Below the pieces are notes generated by a model that did no database searches, was not told where the DNA came from, and saw nothing but the letters and a program-made list of their open reading frames with translations. This document shows, one piece after another, positions 25,861 to 34,608 of a stretch of DNA of 64,000 bases (the first letter of the stretch is position 1; the number at the start of each line of letters is the position of its first letter). The translations under genes were made by a program, and so were the position numbers. The DNA comes from Avibacterium volantium_A (lineage in GTDB: Bacteria > Pseudomonadota > Gammaproteobacteria > Enterobacterales > Pasteurellaceae), in the NCBI RefSeq assembly GCF_049366555.1, contig NZ_JBMMGT010000008.1:1-64000 (forward strand), in the 5' to 3' direction.

Positions 25861-26664
25861 TTACGGCTGTTTACCAATATACGCCAGGATACCGCCATCA
25901 ACGTATAGAATATGGCCGTTGATAAAGTTTGAGGCGTCAGAGGATAAGAACACCGCAGCGCCTGCGAGATCTTCGGGTGTTCCCCAGCGAGCGGCAGGGG
26001 TTTTGGCGATGATGAATTGATCGAATGGGTGGCGAGAGCCGTCTGGTTGTCTTTCGCGTAATGGTGCGGTTTGTGGGGTAGCGATGTAACCCGGGCCGAT
26101 ACCGTTACATTGAATGTTCGCTTCACCAAATTCTGAACAAATATTTTTGGTAAGCATTTTTAAGCCGCCTTTAGCAGAAGCGTAGCCCACCACGGTTTCA
26201 CGGCCTAATTCACTCATCATTGAGCAGATGTTGATAATTTTACCGTGTCCTTTTTTGATCATTGACGGTAACACGGCTTTTGACATAATGAACGGTCCAG
26301 TTAAATCAATATCAATAATTTTACGATAGTCCGCTGCGGTGGTTTCTAACATAGGGATACGTTGAATGATACCCGCATTGTTTACAAGAATGTCAATCAC
26401 GCCCACTTCGTTTTCAATTTTGGCAACGTGTTCTTTTACTGCGTTTTCATCGGTTACATCAAATAAATAACCGTGCGCATCAATGCCTGCTTCTTTATAA
26501 GCGGCGAGGCCTTTTTTCAAGTTTTCTTCATTTACATCGTTGAATACGATTTTTGCTCCTGCTTGGCTTAATGCAGAAGCGATAGCAAAGCCGATACCGT
26601 ATGATGCGCCTGTAACTAAAGCAATTTTTCCTTTCAGTGAGAATTGATCTAAGATGTTTGACAT
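25861..26664 (-). CDS. Gluconate 5-dehydrogenase (SDR family)
   Basis: Short-chain dehydrogenase that interconverts gluconate and 5-ketogluconate, or acts on a related ketogluconate. The 267-residue protein has the cofactor motif TGASYGIGFAIA (near 19), NNAG (near 91), catalytic Ser in ICSMMSE, and the YASAK pair (near 161). The end, HILYVDGGILAYIGKQP, and the stretch NICSMMSELGRETV closely match what I recall of streptococcal gluconate 5-dehydrogenase (IdnO type). A KduD-like 2-deoxygluconate dehydrogenase is the alternative. It stands alone, without the usual kinase, aldolase or transporter genes. A CRP site lies upstream. Confidence 0.82.
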   Translation of the reverse strand: MSNILDQFSLKGKIALVTGASYGIGFAIASALSQAGAKIVFNDVNEENLKKGLAAYKEAGIDAHGYLFDVTDENAVKEHVAKIENEVGVIDILVNNAGIIQRIPMLETTAADYRKIIDIDLTGPFIMSKAVLPSMIKKGHGKIINICSMMSELGRETVVGYASAKGGLKMLTKNICSEFGEANIQCNGIGPGYIATPQTAPLRERQPDGSRHPFDQFIIAKTPAARWGTPEDLAGAAVFLSSDASNFINGHILYVDGGILAYIGKQP

Positions 26665-26781
26665 AGTTGCTCCTTTAACTTCTTAAATTAGGTTGTCGTT
26701 AAGTTTGTTATTTTTAATTTACTAATTTTAAAATTATTAAACCACAATTTCAATTTCATTGTAAGCGTTTATTAAAAATAG

Positions 26782-26801
26782 AATGTGATATAGCTCACAT
26801 T
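26782..26801. promoter_or_regulatory. CRP (cAMP receptor protein) site
   Basis: AATGTGATATAGCTCACATT is a symmetric match to the CRP consensus TGTGA-N6-TCACA with further symmetry outside. It is 118 bases upstream of the gluconate dehydrogenase ATG, so activation of that gene under low glucose is likely. The divergent symporter is about 290 bases away. Confidence 0.85.
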
Positions 26802-26865
26802 TTTGCAAATTAAAGGCATTTTCCACTCAGCGTGTTTTGCTGTGAGGCGATCAACAGCATAGATT

Positions 26866-26881
26866 AAAACGGTATCGTTTT
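26866..26881. promoter_or_regulatory. Inverted repeat, possible operator
   Basis: AAAACGGTATCGTTTT is an exact 6-4-6 dyad about 65 bases from the CRP site on the symporter side. It could be the operator of a sugar-acid repressor, but I cannot assign a family. The rest of 26665-27093 is AT-rich and shows no ORF. Confidence 0.4.
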
Positions 26882-27093
26882 TATGGATTATGAATAATTT
26901 TTAGTTTTTTACCGGGAGTATGCTCACTCTTTTTAGTAAGTGTATTAAATATAAAATAATAAACTACGGTTATTTTTTGAAAAGTTTCTACTATTTGATA
27001 CTTTATTGAGTTTTTATTCTTATTTTTATCCTGATTATTCTCTCTTTATATAAAATCCATTAAAATGCCTGCTTTCATTATGAGGAGAAGTTT

Positions 27094-28536
27094 ATGATTG
27101 AGCAAATTATCAGCAATGTAGAACAGGCCTTGACGTGGTTTGTGGAAACATTTGATGGCCCAATTTGGGATATTACCGTAATCACTTTATTAGGCGTGGG
27201 TATTTTCTTTACGCTCACCACAGGATTAGTGCAGTTACGCTTATTTCCACAAAGTTTGCGTGAGATGTGGTTTGGACGTGCCTCTACGGGGGATTCTTTA
27301 ACGCCATTCCAAGCCTTTGCGACAGGCTTAGCCAGCCGTGTGGGCGTGGGCAATATTGGTGGGGTAGCCACAGCGATTGCCATTGGCGGTGAAGGCGCGG
27401 TGTTCTGGATGTGGGTTACGGCGTTGATCGGAATGTCCAGTGCGGTAGCGGAATCTTCTCTTGCTCAATTATATAAATTAAAAGATAAAGATGGCGTGAG
27501 CCGTGGTGGCCCTGCTTATTATATTGTGCAAGGCTTAAAATCTCGCTGGTTGGCTGCCTGCTTTGCCATCGCATTAATCTTTACCTTTGGTTTTGCTTTC
27601 AATGCGGTGCAATCCAATGCGATTGTTGAGGCAACAGGCAATGCGTGGAAATGGAATCCAAGTTATGTGGGAACGGGTTTGGTGATTTTAACCGCCTTGA
27701 TTATTTTCGGCGGTGTGAAGCGTATCGGTAAAGTTTCCGCTAAAGTTGTGCCAACAATGGCGCTGTTTTATTTAATTATGGCAGCGATCATTATGGGAAT
27801 GAACATTGAAATGATCCCAACTGTAATCAGTAATATTATTCATAGTGCGTTCTCTTTTGACGCAATGGCTGGCGGTATGTTCGGGGCGATTTTCTCTAAA
27901 GCAATGTTAATGGGAATTAAGCGTGGTTTATTCTCGAATGAGGCAGGTATGGGGTCTGCGCCAAATGCTGCCGCTTCAGCCGATGTTAAGCACCCAGTAA
28001 GCCAAGGTTTAATCCAAATGCTTGGCGTGTTTGTGGATACCATTATTGTGTGTTCTTGTACGGCCATCATCATTTTGCTATCAGACAACTACGGCGGCGA
28101 AACGCTGAAAAGCATTTCCCTCACGCAAAATGCGCTACAATATCACGTTGGTGAGTTTGGCTTGCATTTCCTTGCGTTCATCTTATTGTTATTTGCATTT
28201 TCTTCCATCATTGGTAACTATGCCTATGCAGAAAGCAATATCCGCTTCTTGAAAAATCGCCCAGTGGTAGTGTTTATTTTCCGCTTAGTGGTGCTATTTT
28301 TCGTGTACTTCGGCGCGGTGAATTCAGGCAATGTGGTGTGGAACTTTGCTGATACCGTAATGGCGGTGATGGCGCTAATTAACTTGGTGTCTATTGTATT
28401 ACTTTCACCGATTGTGTGGACGTTATTAAAAGATTATCAACGCCAAATTAAAGCTGGTATTCGTGAGCCAGAATTTAAAATTGAAGAACATCCAGAGCTA
28501 CTTAAACGTGGCGTGAATCCTGATGTTTGGAAATAA
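27094..28536 (+). CDS. Alanine/glycine:cation symporter (AGCS family)
   Basis: An inner-membrane transporter that takes up alanine or glycine with sodium or protons. 480 residues with about eleven hydrophobic segments. AGCS landmarks are visible: GDSLTPFQAFATGLASRVGVGNIGG region (near 68-90), GRASTG before it, and GLFSNEAGMGSAPNAAA (near 280). GAGGAGA precedes the ATG. The neighbouring promoter region is shared with the divergent gluconate dehydrogenase. Confidence 0.93.
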   Translation: MIEQIISNVEQALTWFVETFDGPIWDITVITLLGVGIFFTLTTGLVQLRLFPQSLREMWFGRASTGDSLTPFQAFATGLASRVGVGNIGGVATAIAIGGEGAVFWMWVTALIGMSSAVAESSLAQLYKLKDKDGVSRGGPAYYIVQGLKSRWLAACFAIALIFTFGFAFNAVQSNAIVEATGNAWKWNPSYVGTGLVILTALIIFGGVKRIGKVSAKVVPTMALFYLIMAAIIMGMNIEMIPTVISNIIHSAFSFDAMAGGMFGAIFSKAMLMGIKRGLFSNEAGMGSAPNAAASADVKHPVSQGLIQMLGVFVDTIIVCSCTAIIILLSDNYGGETLKSISLTQNALQYHVGEFGLHFLAFILLLFAFSSIIGNYAYAESNIRFLKNRPVVVFIFRLVVLFFVYFGAVNSGNVVWNFADTVMAVMALINLVSIVLLSPIVWTLLKDYQRQIKAGIREPEFKIEEHPELLKRGVNPDVWK

Positions 28537-28562
28537 TGATTAAGTAAAAATGAGGTTGTTTG

Positions 28563-29288
28563 ATGTCGGCACAAAATAGTGAATTTCAAGAAAAGGTACA
28601 GGCCTTGCTTAAACAGCACAAAGGTGAGCGAATAGTGAGCTTTGATTATGACAATCAGCGCTATTGGCTCAAACAACCTGAACAACTCAAAGGCGTGTGG
28701 CGTTTACTCAAACCGCAACCGCAAAAGGCATTTCAAAATGAATTGAAAACCTTACAATATTTAGCTGAAAAAAATGCCCCAGTGCCAAAATTAATGGTAT
28801 TTGGCGAAGATTTTTTAGTACTAAAAGATGCAGGCAAAACCATCAGTTATTGGGTGGATAAGCCAGATCTCAGTTCTGATGAAAAATTGGCTATTCTAGC
28901 CGACGGCGCAAAGGCCTTAACGGATTTGCATAAAAAAGGCTTAGTTCACGGCCGCCCAGCGCTGCGTGATATGGCGTGGCACGATGGCAAGGTACAATTT
29001 ATTGATTTTGAATCCCGTTCTAATCACGCCAAGCTAAATTGGCAAAAGGTACGAGATAGCTTGATTTTTATCCATAGTCTTGGGCGTTCTGATTGCATTT
29101 CTGATGAGCAAATGCGTTTAACGGTAGAAAAATATCAGCAATATTGCGAGCCAGAAATTTGGCAACAAACACAATCCTTTATTGCTAAAAACCGCTGGTT
29201 ATATTATTTATTATTGCCTTTTAAACCCATTGCAAGAATGGATTTAATCGCCATTTATCGCTTGTTTGAAAACACGTCAAAAAAATAA
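28563..29288 (+). CDS. Kinase-fold protein, lipopolysaccharide Kdo/WaaP-like
   Basis: A 241-residue soluble protein with an atypical protein-kinase core. It has a catalytic-loop-like LVHGRPALRDMAW (near 126-138) and a metal-binding FIDFESR (near 143-149, in place of DFG). This pattern is shared by bacterial Kdo and heptose kinases and RIO-like kinases. An invariant-lysine candidate lies in WRLLKPQPQKAFQNE (near 48-62). I chose ATG 28563 over the adjacent TTG. The substrate is not established; a lipid A-core sugar is plausible, a protein substrate possible. It sits between the symporter and the initiator tRNA. Confidence 0.65.
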   Translation: MSAQNSEFQEKVQALLKQHKGERIVSFDYDNQRYWLKQPEQLKGVWRLLKPQPQKAFQNELKTLQYLAEKNAPVPKLMVFGEDFLVLKDAGKTISYWVDKPDLSSDEKLAILADGAKALTDLHKKGLVHGRPALRDMAWHDGKVQFIDFESRSNHAKLNWQKVRDSLIFIHSLGRSDCISDEQMRLTVEKYQQYCEPEIWQQTQSFIAKNRWLYYLLLPFKPIARMDLIAIYRLFENTSKK

Positions 29289-29326
29289 GTGCGGTGCTTT
29301 TTTTGCAAGTTTTTTCTGATTAAGGC

Positions 29327-29354
29327 TTGCTATTTGTTTTTCAATCCGTATAAT
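29327..29354 (+). promoter_or_regulatory. Promoter of the initiator tRNA operon
   Basis: TTGCTA at 29327-29332 and consensus TATAAT at 29349-29354, spaced by 16 bases. The following CGCCACA is G+C-rich, as in stringently controlled stable-RNA promoters. Confidence 0.75.
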
Positions 29355-29371
29355 ACGCCACATATTTCGGA

Positions 29372-29448
<77 letters not shown>

Positions 29449-29472
29449 ATTCATAACAAGTTCAGTAGAAAG

Positions 29473-29495
29473 AACCCCAATTTTGGGGTTTTTTT
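29473..29495 (+). terminator. First leader terminator after metY
   Basis: ACCCCAA/TTGGGGT stem followed by a run of seven Ts. It separates the tRNA from the protein genes and must be partly read through for rimP-nusA-infB expression. Confidence 0.88.
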
Positions 29496-29520
29496 GTACG
29501 AGCAATTTAGATGTAGAACT

Positions 29521-29541
29521 GGGCTGATTAGCCCTTTTTTT
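29521..29541 (+). terminator. Second leader terminator before rimP
   Basis: GGGCT/AGCCC with a GATT loop and seven Ts, 30 bases before the rimP start. Two terminators in series fit NusA-mediated autoregulation of this operon as described in E. coli. Confidence 0.75.
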
Positions 29542-29570
29542 ACGTCCTAAGTTTGATTAAGGAGGTTGTT

Positions 29571-30026
29571 TTGGCAACTTTAGAAGAGAAATTATCAGAT
29601 TTATTAAAAGGTTCTATTGAGGATTTAGGCTGCGAACTTTGGGGTATTGAATGTCAGCGCGCAGGCCGTTTTTTAACCGTGCGTATTTATATTGATAAAG
29701 AAGGTGGGGTGAGCATTGATGATTGCGCGGATGTAAGCCGTCAAGTTAGCGCCATTTTAGATGTGGAAGATCCGATTGCGGATAAATATAACCTTGAAGT
29801 GTCTTCACCAGGTGTAGATCGTCCATTATTTACCCTTGAACAATATCAACGCTATATTGGCGAAGAAATTATGGTGCATTTGCGTATTCCTGTGTTGGAA
29901 CGCCGTAAATGGCAAGGTAAATTAGAAAAAATTGAAAATGATATGATCACCTTGCTCGTAGATGGGCAACCGCAAGTATTGGTATTTGGCAACATTCAAA
30001 AAGCCAATGTGGTAGCAAAATTTTAA
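29571..30026 (+). CDS. rimP: Ribosome maturation factor RimP
   Basis: Assists maturation of the 30S subunit. It starts with TTG at 29571, behind a full AAGGAGGT site; the upstream ATT-initiated frame is not plausible. The 151-residue protein opens MATLEEKLSDLL and has the RimP core (WGIECQRAGRFLTVRIYID, then DVSRQVSAILDVEDPI and LEVSSPGVDRPLF). TTG starts are also used by enterobacterial rimP, as I recall. Second gene of the metY operon. Confidence 0.95.
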   Translation: MATLEEKLSDLLKGSIEDLGCELWGIECQRAGRFLTVRIYIDKEGGVSIDDCADVSRQVSAILDVEDPIADKYNLEVSSPGVDRPLFTLEQYQRYIGEEIMVHLRIPVLERRKWQGKLEKIENDMITLLVDGQPQVLVFGNIQKANVVAKF

Positions 30027-30047
30027 TTTTAGATAGGAAGAATAAAA

Positions 30048-31535
30048 ATGAGTAAAGAGATTTTATTGGCGGCAGAAGCCGTATCAAATGAAAAATTATT
30101 ACCACGCGAAAAGATTTTTGAAGCATTAGAAAGTGCCATTGCCCTTTCTACTAAAAAGAAATACGAGCAAGAAATTGATGTGCGTGTGGTGATCGATCCA
30201 AAAACGGGTGAATTTGACACCTTCCGCCGTTGGTTAGTGGTGGACGAAGTGACTAACCCAACAAAAGAAATCACCCTTGAAGCGGCACAATTTGAAGATC
30301 CAAATGTGCAAGTGGGTGATTATGTCGAAGATCAAATCGAATCGGTGGCATTTGACCGTATTACAATGCAAACTGCACGCCAAGTGATCAGCAGCAAAAT
30401 CCGTGAAGCGGAGCGTAATAAAATCGTTGAACAATTCCGTTCTAATGAAGGCGAAATTGTTACGGGAACGGTGAAAAAAGTAAACCGTGAAAATATTATT
30501 TTAGATTTAGGTCAGCAAGCAGAAGCGGTAATTTTGCGTGAAGATATGTTACCGCGCGAGAATTTCCGCCCTGGTGATCGTGTGCGTGGCGTGTTATACC
30601 GTGTTAGCCCAGAAAGCAAAGGCGCACAGCTTTTTGTTACCCGTGCGAAACCTGAAATGATCATTGAGCTTTTCCGCATTGAAGTACCAGAAATTGGCGA
30701 AGAGCTAATTGAAATTAAAGGCGCAGCGCGTGACCCAGGTTCCCGTGCCAAAATTGCCGTGAAAAGCAATGATAAACGTATTGATCCAGTGGGTGCTTGC
30801 GTGGGTATGCGTGGTGCGCGAGTGCAAGCTATCACCAATGAACTAGGTGGTGAGCGTGTGGACATCGTATTGTGGGACGACAATCCTGCACAATTTGTGA
30901 TTAACGCAATGGCTCCAGCCGATGTAACGTCTATCGTGGTTGATGAAGATAACCATTCTATGGATATTGCCGTTGAAGCAGAAAACTTACCACAAGCCAT
31001 CGGACGCAATGGTCAAAACGTACGTTTAGCCAAACAGCTTACAGGTTGGGCGTTAAATGTAATGACCACTGAAGAGCTAAATGAAAAACATCAAGCTGAA
31101 GATAACAAAGTGTTGAAACTCTTTATGAACGCCTTAGAAATTGACGAAGAATTCGCGCAAATTCTGGTTGAAGAGGGCTTCACTAATTTAGAAGAGTTAG
31201 CCTATGTGCCAGTGAGCGAACTTACTGCGATTGATGGCTTAGAAGATGAAGATTTAGTGGAAGAATTGCAAACCCGCGCGAAAGATGCACTAACAGCCGC
31301 TGCATTAGCGGAAGAAGAAGCATTAAAACAAGCGCATATTGAAGACAAGCTACTCAATCTTGAAGGAATGAACCGTCATCTTGCGTTCAAACTTGCAGAA
31401 AAACAAATCACCACCTTAGAAGAATTAGCGGAGCAAGGTGTTGATGATTTAGCCGATATTGAAGAATTAAGCGCTGAGCAAGCAGCGGATTTAATTATGG
31501 CAGCACGCAACATTTGTTGGTTCAGCGAAGAATAA
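30048..31535 (+). CDS. nusA: Transcription termination/antitermination factor NusA
   Basis: Binds RNA polymerase and controls pausing, termination and antitermination. 495 residues: N-terminal polymerase-binding domain (to about 130), S1 domain (EGEIVTGTVKKVNRENIILD), two KH domains (VGACVGMRGARVQAI and IGRNGQNVRLAKQLTGW), and two acidic C-terminal repeats (FAQILVEEGFTNLEELAYV; LAFKLAEKQITTLEELAEQ). These are features of the enterobacterial/Pasteurellaceae form. It likely represses its own operon at the upstream leader terminators. Confidence 0.97.
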   Translation: MSKEILLAAEAVSNEKLLPREKIFEALESAIALSTKKKYEQEIDVRVVIDPKTGEFDTFRRWLVVDEVTNPTKEITLEAAQFEDPNVQVGDYVEDQIESVAFDRITMQTARQVISSKIREAERNKIVEQFRSNEGEIVTGTVKKVNRENIILDLGQQAEAVILREDMLPRENFRPGDRVRGVLYRVSPESKGAQLFVTRAKPEMIIELFRIEVPEIGEELIEIKGAARDPGSRAKIAVKSNDKRIDPVGACVGMRGARVQAITNELGGERVDIVLWDDNPAQFVINAMAPADVTSIVVDEDNHSMDIAVEAENLPQAIGRNGQNVRLAKQLTGWALNVMTTEELNEKHQAEDNKVLKLFMNALEIDEEFAQILVEEGFTNLEELAYVPVSELTAIDGLEDEDLVEELQTRAKDALTAAALAEEEALKQAHIEDKLLNLEGMNRHLAFKLAEKQITTLEELAEQGVDDLADIEELSAEQAADLIMAARNICWFSEE

Positions 31536-31551
31536 AAAGGGGTGTAAAATT

Positions 31552-34095
31552 ATGGTAGATGAAGTAAAAAAATCGGATGCACCGAAAAAATTAAGCATAC
31601 AGCGCCGTACGAAAACCACGGCAAGCACCACAACCAGTACAGGTAAAAACAAAACTGTACAAGTGGAAGTGCGTAAAAAACGTACTGTGCCAACGGAAGC
31701 AGCTATCCGTGCGGAAGAAGAAGCACGCTTAAAAGCAAAACAAGAAGCGGAAAAGAAAGCGGCAGAAGAAAAAGCAGCCGCAGAAAAAGCGCAGAAAGAA
31801 GCTGAAAAAGCGAAAAAAGAAGCGGAAAAAGCTGAACAGGCAAAACGCCAAGCTGAACAAAAAGCGAAAGAAAAAGCAGAAAAATCAGCAAAAGAAACTG
31901 CTAACAAAGCGGTTGATGAAGAAAAAGAACGCTTGAAAGCGGAAGAAGCCGAGTTACGCCGTAAAGCTGATGAATTAGCTCGTCAAAAAGCGGAAGAGCA
32001 AGCACGCAAAGCCGCAGAAGAAGCAAAACGTTATGCAGATCTTGCAAGTGCGGATGAAAAAAATGAAAATTCTGAAGATTATTCAGATTATCATCTCACT
32101 TCAAGTTATGCGCGTGAAGCGGAAGATGAAGAAGAACGCCGTAATGAAAATCGTGGTCGTGGCAAAAATAAAGTAGCCAAAGCGAAAAAAGGCGGACGCG
32201 AAGACGATAGCAACAAAAACGAGCGTGAATCCAATCGCCGTAACCAAAAAGATGCTAAAGGCGGAAAAGGCTTTAAAGGTAAACAAGGTAAAAAAGGCAG
32301 CAGCTTACAACAAGGCTTTACTAAACCAGCCGCACCAGTAAACCGTGATGTGGTGATTGGTGAAACCATTACCGTGGCGGAATTAGCCAACAAAATGGCG
32401 GTGAAAGCCACCGAAATCATCAAAACAATGATGAAAATGGGCGAAATGGTAACCATCAACCAAGTGATCGACCAAGAAACCGCACAGCTTGTTGCCGAAG
32501 AAATGGGACACAAAGTGATCCTGCGTAAAGAAAATGAGCTAGAAGAATCTGTATTAGGCGATCGTGATGTGAATGCGGAAAAAGTAAATCGTGCGCCAGT
32601 AGTTACCATTATGGGGCACGTTGACCACGGTAAAACCTCTTTACTTGACTACATTCGTAAAGCGAAAGTGGCAGCAGGCGAAGCGGGTGGGATTACCCAG
32701 CACATTGGTGCATATCACGTTGAAACCGATGACGGCAAAATGATCACTTTCTTGGATACCCCAGGACACGCAGCCTTTACCTCAATGCGTGCGCGTGGTG
32801 CAAAAGCCACGGATATCGTAGTGCTTGTGGTGGCGGCTGATGATGGCGTGATGCCACAAACTATCGAAGCGATCCAACACGCGAAAGCAGCAGGCGTGCC
32901 AATTGTGGTGGCAGTGAACAAAATTGATAAACCTGAAGCCAACCCAGATCGCGTAGAGCAAGAATTATTGCAACACGAAGTAATCGCCGAAAAATTCGGT
33001 GGGGATACGCAATTCGTTTATGTTTCTGCGAAAAAAGGAACAGGGGTTGATGAACTACTAGAAGCCATCTTATTACAATCTGAAGTGTTAGAACTCAGTG
33101 CAGTGAAAGACGGAATGGCAACGGGTGTGGTGATTGAATCTTACCTTGATAAAGGCCGCGGCCCAGTGGCAACAATCCTCGTTCAATCAGGTACATTACG
33201 CCGTGGTGATATTGTACTTTGTGGCTTTGAATACGGCCGTGTGCGAGCAATGCGTGATGAAAACGGTAAAGACATTAGCGAAGCAGGCCCATCAATTCCA
33301 GTAGAAGTGCTAGGTTTATCTGGTGTGCCTTCTGCGGGTGATGAAGCTACCGTGGTGCGTGATGAGAAAAAAGCGCGCGAAGTGGCATTGTATCGTCAAG
33401 GTAAATTCCGCGAAGTGAAATTAGCCCGTCAGCAAAAAGCGAAACTGGAAAATATGTTCAGCAATATGGCAGAGGGCGATGTGGCAGAATTGAATGTTAT
33501 CGTTAAAGCGGACGTTCAAGGTTCGGTAGAAGCGATCGTTCAAGCCTTACAAGAGCTTTCAACCCCAGAAGTGAAAGTGAATGTAGTCGGTTCTGGCGTG
33601 GGCGGAATTACCGAAACCGATGCAACCTTAGCCGCGGCTTCAAATGCGATTATTGTCGGCTTCAACGTGCGTGCCGATGCGTCAGCACGCCGTATTATTG
33701 AAAATGAAAACATTGATTTACGTTATTATTCAATCATTTATGAACTACTTAACGAAATCAAAGCAGCGATGAGTGGTATGCTCCAACCTGAATTCAAGCA
33801 AGAAATTATCGGTCTTGCGGAAGTGCGTGATGTGTTCCGTCACCCGAAATTTGGTGCAATCGCAGGTTGTATGGTGACAGAGGGCGTGGTGAAACGTAAT
33901 AACCCAATCCGTGTATTACGCGACAACGTGGTAATCTTTGAAGGGGAATTGGAATCTCTCCGCCGCTTTAAAGATGACGTAGCCGAAGTGCGTAGCGGTA
34001 TGGAATGTGGTATTGGCGTGAAAAACTACAACGATGTCAAAGTTGGCGACCAAATCGAAGTCTTTGAAGTGGTTGAAATTAAACGTTCAATTTAA
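31552..34095 (+). CDS. infB: Translation initiation factor IF-2
   Basis: A GTPase that places initiator tRNA on the 30S subunit. 847 residues. The N-terminal third is a long Ala/Lys/Glu-rich helical region (about 50-165) and a Gly/Lys/Arg-rich linker. The conserved IF2_N domain is near 265. The G domain has GHVDHGKTS (near 355), DTPGHAAF and NKIDK, followed by domains II to IV. The antisense of the repetitive N-terminal part gives spurious hydrophobic ORFs. It starts with ATG behind AAGGGGTG, 16 bases after nusA. Confidence 0.97.
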   Translation: MVDEVKKSDAPKKLSIQRRTKTTASTTTSTGKNKTVQVEVRKKRTVPTEAAIRAEEEARLKAKQEAEKKAAEEKAAAEKAQKEAEKAKKEAEKAEQAKRQAEQKAKEKAEKSAKETANKAVDEEKERLKAEEAELRRKADELARQKAEEQARKAAEEAKRYADLASADEKNENSEDYSDYHLTSSYAREAEDEEERRNENRGRGKNKVAKAKKGGREDDSNKNERESNRRNQKDAKGGKGFKGKQGKKGSSLQQGFTKPAAPVNRDVVIGETITVAELANKMAVKATEIIKTMMKMGEMVTINQVIDQETAQLVAEEMGHKVILRKENELEESVLGDRDVNAEKVNRAPVVTIMGHVDHGKTSLLDYIRKAKVAAGEAGGITQHIGAYHVETDDGKMITFLDTPGHAAFTSMRARGAKATDIVVLVVAADDGVMPQTIEAIQHAKAAGVPIVVAVNKIDKPEANPDRVEQELLQHEVIAEKFGGDTQFVYVSAKKGTGVDELLEAILLQSEVLELSAVKDGMATGVVIESYLDKGRGPVATILVQSGTLRRGDIVLCGFEYGRVRAMRDENGKDISEAGPSIPVEVLGLSGVPSAGDEATVVRDEKKAREVALYRQGKFREVKLARQQKAKLENMFSNMAEGDVAELNVIVKADVQGSVEAIVQALQELSTPEVKVNVVGSGVGGITETDATLAAASNAIIVGFNVRADASARRIIENENIDLRYYSIIYELLNEIKAAMSGMLQPEFKQEIIGLAEVRDVFRHPKFGAIAGCMVTEGVVKRNNPIRVLRDNVVIFEGELESLRRFKDDVAEVRSGMECGIGVKNYNDVKVGDQIEVFEVVEIKRSI

Positions 34096-34138
34096 TTTCT
34101 TCGCCACTTTATTGACAACAGTGATTGCTGAGTAATGG

Positions 34139-34176
34139 AAGCTGTTCTTTGGTTAGACAAAGAGCAGCTTTCTTGT
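34139..34176 (+). terminator. Terminator of infB
   Basis: A 13-bp stem, AAGCTGTTCTTTG/CAAAGAGCAGCTT, with one G-T pair and a 6-base loop, then TTTCTTG. The stem is strong but the T tract is poor, so read-through to yiaW-yiaV-rbfA is likely. Confidence 0.7.
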
Positions 34177-34201
34177 GAGTTTAACCCGTGGAGTAAAAAC
34201 A

Positions 34202-34606
34202 ATGTTGGACTATATTGCCTTATTTTTTCTCATTTTTGCTTGTATCGCCATTTTTTATGGAATTATTGTCATTCACGATATTCCCTATGAAATCGCGAAA
34301 AAACGCAATCACCCTCATTTAGAAGCCTTGCATTATGCTGGTTGGGTTAGTTTATTTACACTTCATATCATTTGGCCCTTCCTTTGGATCTGGGCAACGC
34401 TATGGGACGAAGAAAAAGGTTGGGGGAATGGCAATCATCAAAAAGATGCCAAAATCCAAGAAACCTTTAATAACGAAGTGTATAAACAACTGACTGATTT
34501 AGAGGTTAAAAATGCCCAACTAGAGCAGGACGTAATGCAGTTGCGTAACGAACTACAAAAAATGGCTTCAACTTCTTCAACGTTGAAACTTGAGGAGAAC
34601 GCTTAA
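34202..34606 (+). CDS. yiaW: DUF3302 inner-membrane protein, YiaW-like
   Basis: A small membrane protein of unknown function. I chose ATG 34202 (MLDYIALFFLIF) behind GGAG. 134 residues: two hydrophobic segments (5-25 and about 48-68) flank the conserved IVIHDIPYEIAKKRNHPH and AGWVSLFTLHIIWPFLWIWA. A C-terminal coiled coil follows (LTDLEVKNAQLEQDVMQLRNEL). E. coli YiaW shares these motifs. It is 2 bases from yiaV, the normal partner, and probably helps that efflux adaptor. Confidence 0.88.
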   Translation: MLDYIALFFLIFACIAIFYGIIVIHDIPYEIAKKRNHPHLEALHYAGWVSLFTLHIIWPFLWIWATLWDEEKGWGNGNHQKDAKIQETFNNEVYKQLTDLEVKNAQLEQDVMQLRNELQKMASTSSTLKLEENA

Positions 34607-34608
34607 TT

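Noticed and set aside
30512..31009. A 165-residue minus-strand frame within nusA
   Set aside because: Antisense of conserved KH-domain codons; no start signal.
31491..31907. Hydrophobic and serine-rich frames opposite the infB N-terminus
   Set aside because: Antisense of the repetitive Ala/Lys/Glu-rich segment of IF-2; low complexity and no ribosome site.
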